A DNA stretch of 7,661 nucleotides from Clostridia bacterium (GTDB lineage: Bacteria; Bacillota; Clostridia; UMGS1883): assembly GCA_900768005.1 (NCBI GenBank), contig CAAGBE010000020.1, positions 1 through 7,661 on the forward strand. The letters run 5' to 3'. Below are positions 5,465 to 7,661 of the stretch, one piece after another (positions within the stretch are counted from its first letter, which is position 1; every line of letters begins with the position of its first letter). The notes under the pieces were generated by a model, which was not told where the DNA came from, searched no databases, and saw only the letters and a list, made by a program, of their open reading frames with translations. The translations under genes were made by a program, and so were the position numbers.

Positions 5465-6049
5465 ATGACTGTTACAGAGCGTTATGAAGCACTTAAATCC
5501 CGCGTTATAAAAAGAAAGACCGAGTTTGATTCACTTATTAATTTTATGGAAAATGAAACAGACTATCTCTCCTCTCCTGCAAGCACCAGATACCATCTGT
5601 GCAGGAAGCAGGGACTTCTGGAGCATAGCGTTAATGTTGCGGAAACTATGCTTAAATTCCGTGAGGCAGTTGCTCCCGATATTGATGAGGAGAGCTGTAT
5701 TATAACGGCACTTATTCACGACCTTGGTAAGGCAGGTATGCCGGGAAAACCCCAATACCTTGAAAACGAGCCTACACCAAAACAGAAGCAATATGGATTT
5801 CCTGCTACAATTCCGTACAGAATAAATGATGAGCTTGTGTATCTGAGCGTTCCTGTTCGCAGTTTGTATCTGGCACTTGGGCACATCACACTTTCCGAGA
5901 GTGAAGTGCAGGCAGTTATGTACCACGACGGACAGTATGTAGATGATAACAAGAGCGTTGCTACAAAAGAAACTCCTCTCCTGCTCCTTCTTCAGTATGC
6001 TGACACCTGGAGCACATTCGTAATTGAAAAAGATACAAAGAGGAAATAA
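5465..6049 (+). CDS. HD-domain (metal-dependent phosphohydrolase superfamily) protein
   Basis: This 194-residue soluble protein carries the HD signature: LLEHSVNVAE with His54, ALIHDLGKAG with His85-Asp86, later YHDGQY with His154-Asp155, and QYADTW with Asp180 as the likely last metal ligand. The family uses one or two divalent metal ions to hydrolyse phosphate esters, from nucleotides to RNA. The segment before His54 (RYHLCRKQGLLEH) resembles the HD domain of YhaM-type 3'-5' exonucleases, but the OB-fold that precedes it in YhaM is absent, so I do not assign that function. The start has GAGGAG (5451-5456) eight bases upstream and a good promoter. Only 19 bases separate it from typA, with no terminator, so the two are probably co-transcribed. 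The substrate is unknown. Confidence 0.88.
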   Translation: MTVTERYEALKSRVIKRKTEFDSLINFMENETDYLSSPASTRYHLCRKQGLLEHSVNVAETMLKFREAVAPDIDEESCIITALIHDLGKAGMPGKPQYLENEPTPKQKQYGFPATIPYRINDELVYLSVPVRSLYLALGHITLSESEVQAVMYHDGQYVDDNKSVATKETPLLLLLQYADTWSTFVIEKDTKRK

Positions 6050-6068
6050 ACCGAAAGGAAGAATATAA

Positions 6069-7632
6069 ATGACAGAACCAAAAAATATTCGAAATATTGC
6101 CATTATTGCCCATGTTGACCACGGTAAAACCACATTGGTTGACTCTCTTTTAAAGCAGAGCGGTGTTTTCCGTGACAATGCTCAGGTGGAAGAAAGAGTA
6201 ATGGACTCCAACGATATTGAAAAAGAGCGTGGTATTACTATATTGGCAAAAAACACAAGTCTTATGTACAATGATGTTAAAATAAACATCATTGATACTC
6301 CCGGCCACGCCGATTTCGGCGGTGAGGTTGAGCGCGGTCTTAAAATGGCTGATGGTGTACTTCTGCTTGTTGATGCGTTTGAGGGTTGTATGCCCCAGAC
6401 AAGATTCGTTCTTAAAAAGGCGTTGGAGCTTAACCTTGCAATAATTATGGTCGTAAACAAGGCAGACCGTCCCAATGCACGCCCCTATGAGGTAACTGAC
6501 GAGCTTTTGGAGCTTTTCATTGACCTTGACGCAACGGATGACCAGCTTGACTCCCCCGTTGTTTATGTGTCGGGCAGAGACGGCTGGGCAAGTCTTTCTC
6601 CCGATAAGCATCCCGACGACCTTAAGGTACTTCTTGACCTTATTGTTTCCCATATTCCCTCTCCCGAAGATACAAGAGACGGCGAATTCCAGATGCTTGT
6701 TTCAAACATTGACTATGATACCTTTACGGGAAGAATTGCGGTCGGCAGAATCAACCGCGGTATAGTTAAAACAAATATGCCCATTACAATCAGCCGCGAG
6801 GGTATGGATTCATATAATTCAAGAGTGTCCAAGCTTTTCTCCTACAAGGACCTTGAAAAGCAGGTAATTGACGAGGCAGGTGCAGGTGAAATTGTGGCAA
6901 TCAGCGGTGTTGAAAAAATCAATATCGGTGATACAATCTGTGCTGCAGGTGTTGTTGAGCCTCTTCCCTTTACACCTGTTGATGAGCCTGTTCTTTCTAT
7001 GACTTTCAGCGTAAATAACAGTCCCTTTGCAGGTCAGGATGGTGACTACGTTACAAGCAGACACATCCGTGACAGACTTATAAGAGAGCTTGAAAGTAAC
7101 ATTGCCCTTAAGGTTTCCGAAACCGATTCTCCCGATAGCTACATTGTATCGGGCAGAGGTGAGCTTCACCTTTCCGTTCTCATAGAGAATATGCGCCGTG
7201 AGGGTTACGAATTTCAGGTAAGCAAGCCCAAGACAATCAACAAGGAAATTGACGGTGTAATGTGCGAGCCTTTTGAAATGCTTACTGTTGATGTTCCTGA
7301 CGAGCACACAGGTGTTGTTATGGAAGGTATCGGTGCACGTAAAGGAAGTCTTGTAAATATGGCACCCGGTGCGGCAGGATATACAAAGCTTGAGTTCCGT
7401 ATTCCCTCCCGCGGACTTATCGGTTACCGCGGAGAGCTTCTTACCGCTACAAAGGGTACAGGCGTTATCAACAGCGTATTTGACAGCTATGAGCCTGTTG
7501 TTCCCGGAGAATTTACCACACGTTCAAGAGGAAGTCTTGTGGCATATGAAACGGGTGAATCCGTTGCTTATGGTCTCTTTAACTCTCAGGACCGCGGACT
7601 TATGTTCATAGGACCTGGTGAAAAAGTATATC
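6069..7632 (+). CDS. typA: TypA/BipA ribosome-associated GTPase, 3' end missing
   Basis: This is a translational GTPase of the EF-G/LepA class that binds the 70S ribosome near the A site and affects ribosome assembly and stress or cold growth. Visible GTPase motifs are AHVDHGKTT (14-22, P loop), RGITI (54-58), DTPGHAD (76-82) and NKAD (130-133). The TypA-typical SGRDGWA follows near residue 170, then an EF-G domain II, domain III (GRGELHLSVL) and a domain V-like section (GARKGSLVNM) before the TypA C-terminal domain. AAAGGAAG (6054-6061) precedes the ATG by seven bases. Genomic sequence ends after Tyr521; full TypA is about 610 residues, so roughly the last 85-90 are lost. The apparent C-terminus (IGRAHV then TGA at 7653-7655) is translated from sequencing adapter and is not part of the protein. 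Confidence 0.96.
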
Positions 7633-7661
7633 AGATCGGAAGAGCACACGTCTGAACTCCA
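7633..7661. other. Illumina TruSeq adapter sequence (assembly contamination)
   Basis: The last 29 bases begin AGATCGGAAGAGC and continue exactly as the first 29 bases of the standard TruSeq read-1 3' adapter. They break the typA frame at a codon where family members continue. They are a library artefact left at the contig end, not genomic DNA. Confidence 0.98.

Noticed and set aside
5531..6178. 215-residue minus-strand frame across the HD gene and the start of typA
   Set aside because: It is antisense to two clear genes, has no recognisable domain and is a shadow of their coding bias.
7653..7655. TGA as the natural stop of typA
   Set aside because: It lies inside adapter sequence, and TypA proteins are about 85-90 residues longer.
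1..7661. Mobile element, phage, CRISPR or defence system
   Set aside because: No transposase, integrase, direct-repeat array, or toxin-antitoxin or nuclease-type gene is visible; apart from the unassigned membrane protein and the small protein, the genes belong to ordinary chromosomal families.

Overview
The window looks like a complete short contig from a low-to-moderate-GC Firmicute of the class Clostridia, probably an uncultured gut relative of Ruminococcaceae/Oscillospiraceae. The evidence is strong AGGAGG-type ribosome binding sites, sigma-A promoters with 17-bp spacers, a Gram-positive SOS box in front of lexA, LysM/L,D-transpeptidase proteins without signal peptides, and an Elp3-like radical SAM gene of clostridial type. 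The lineage is an inference from style and gene content. Both ends are cut: the left end lies inside a gene, and the last 29 bases are an Illumina TruSeq read-1 adapter, not genomic DNA.

Layout. (1) Positions 3-542 (+) hold the 3' part of a gene with a likely CobW-type GTPase tail joined to a TIGR03943/DUF1980-like C-terminal domain. A terminator hairpin follows, and its 3' arm carries the ribosome binding site of the next gene. (2) Positions 589-2084 (+) hold two LysM proteins coupled through a TAATG overlap. The second is a 3xLysM plus L,D-transpeptidase with an intact catalytic motif. The first is 2xLysM plus a domain that aligns, mostly without gaps, to the same transpeptidase fold but has lost the catalytic residues. 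(3) Positions 2076-3038 (-) hold an Elp3-like radical SAM enzyme that converges with and overlaps the transpeptidase gene by 9 bp. (4) Positions 3084-4262 (-) hold an unrecognised four-helix membrane protein with highly charged cytoplasmic tails. (5) A 212-bp divergent region carries both its promoter and the SOS-box-controlled lexA promoter. (6) lexA (4475-5089, +) ends in a bidirectional terminator shared with a 58-residue protein on the minus strand (5142-5318). (7) A second divergent region leads to a probable two-gene operon: an HD-domain hydrolase (5465-6049) and typA/bipA (from 6069, truncated).

No mobile elements, tRNAs, rRNAs, CRISPR arrays or phage genes are visible. This is mostly core chromosome. 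The most interesting points are the active/dead transpeptidase pair with regularly placed LysM cysteines, two genes whose ribosome binding site sits inside a hairpin, the small protein gene, and the adapter-made false C-terminus of TypA. No gene-free stretch exceeds 300 bases.
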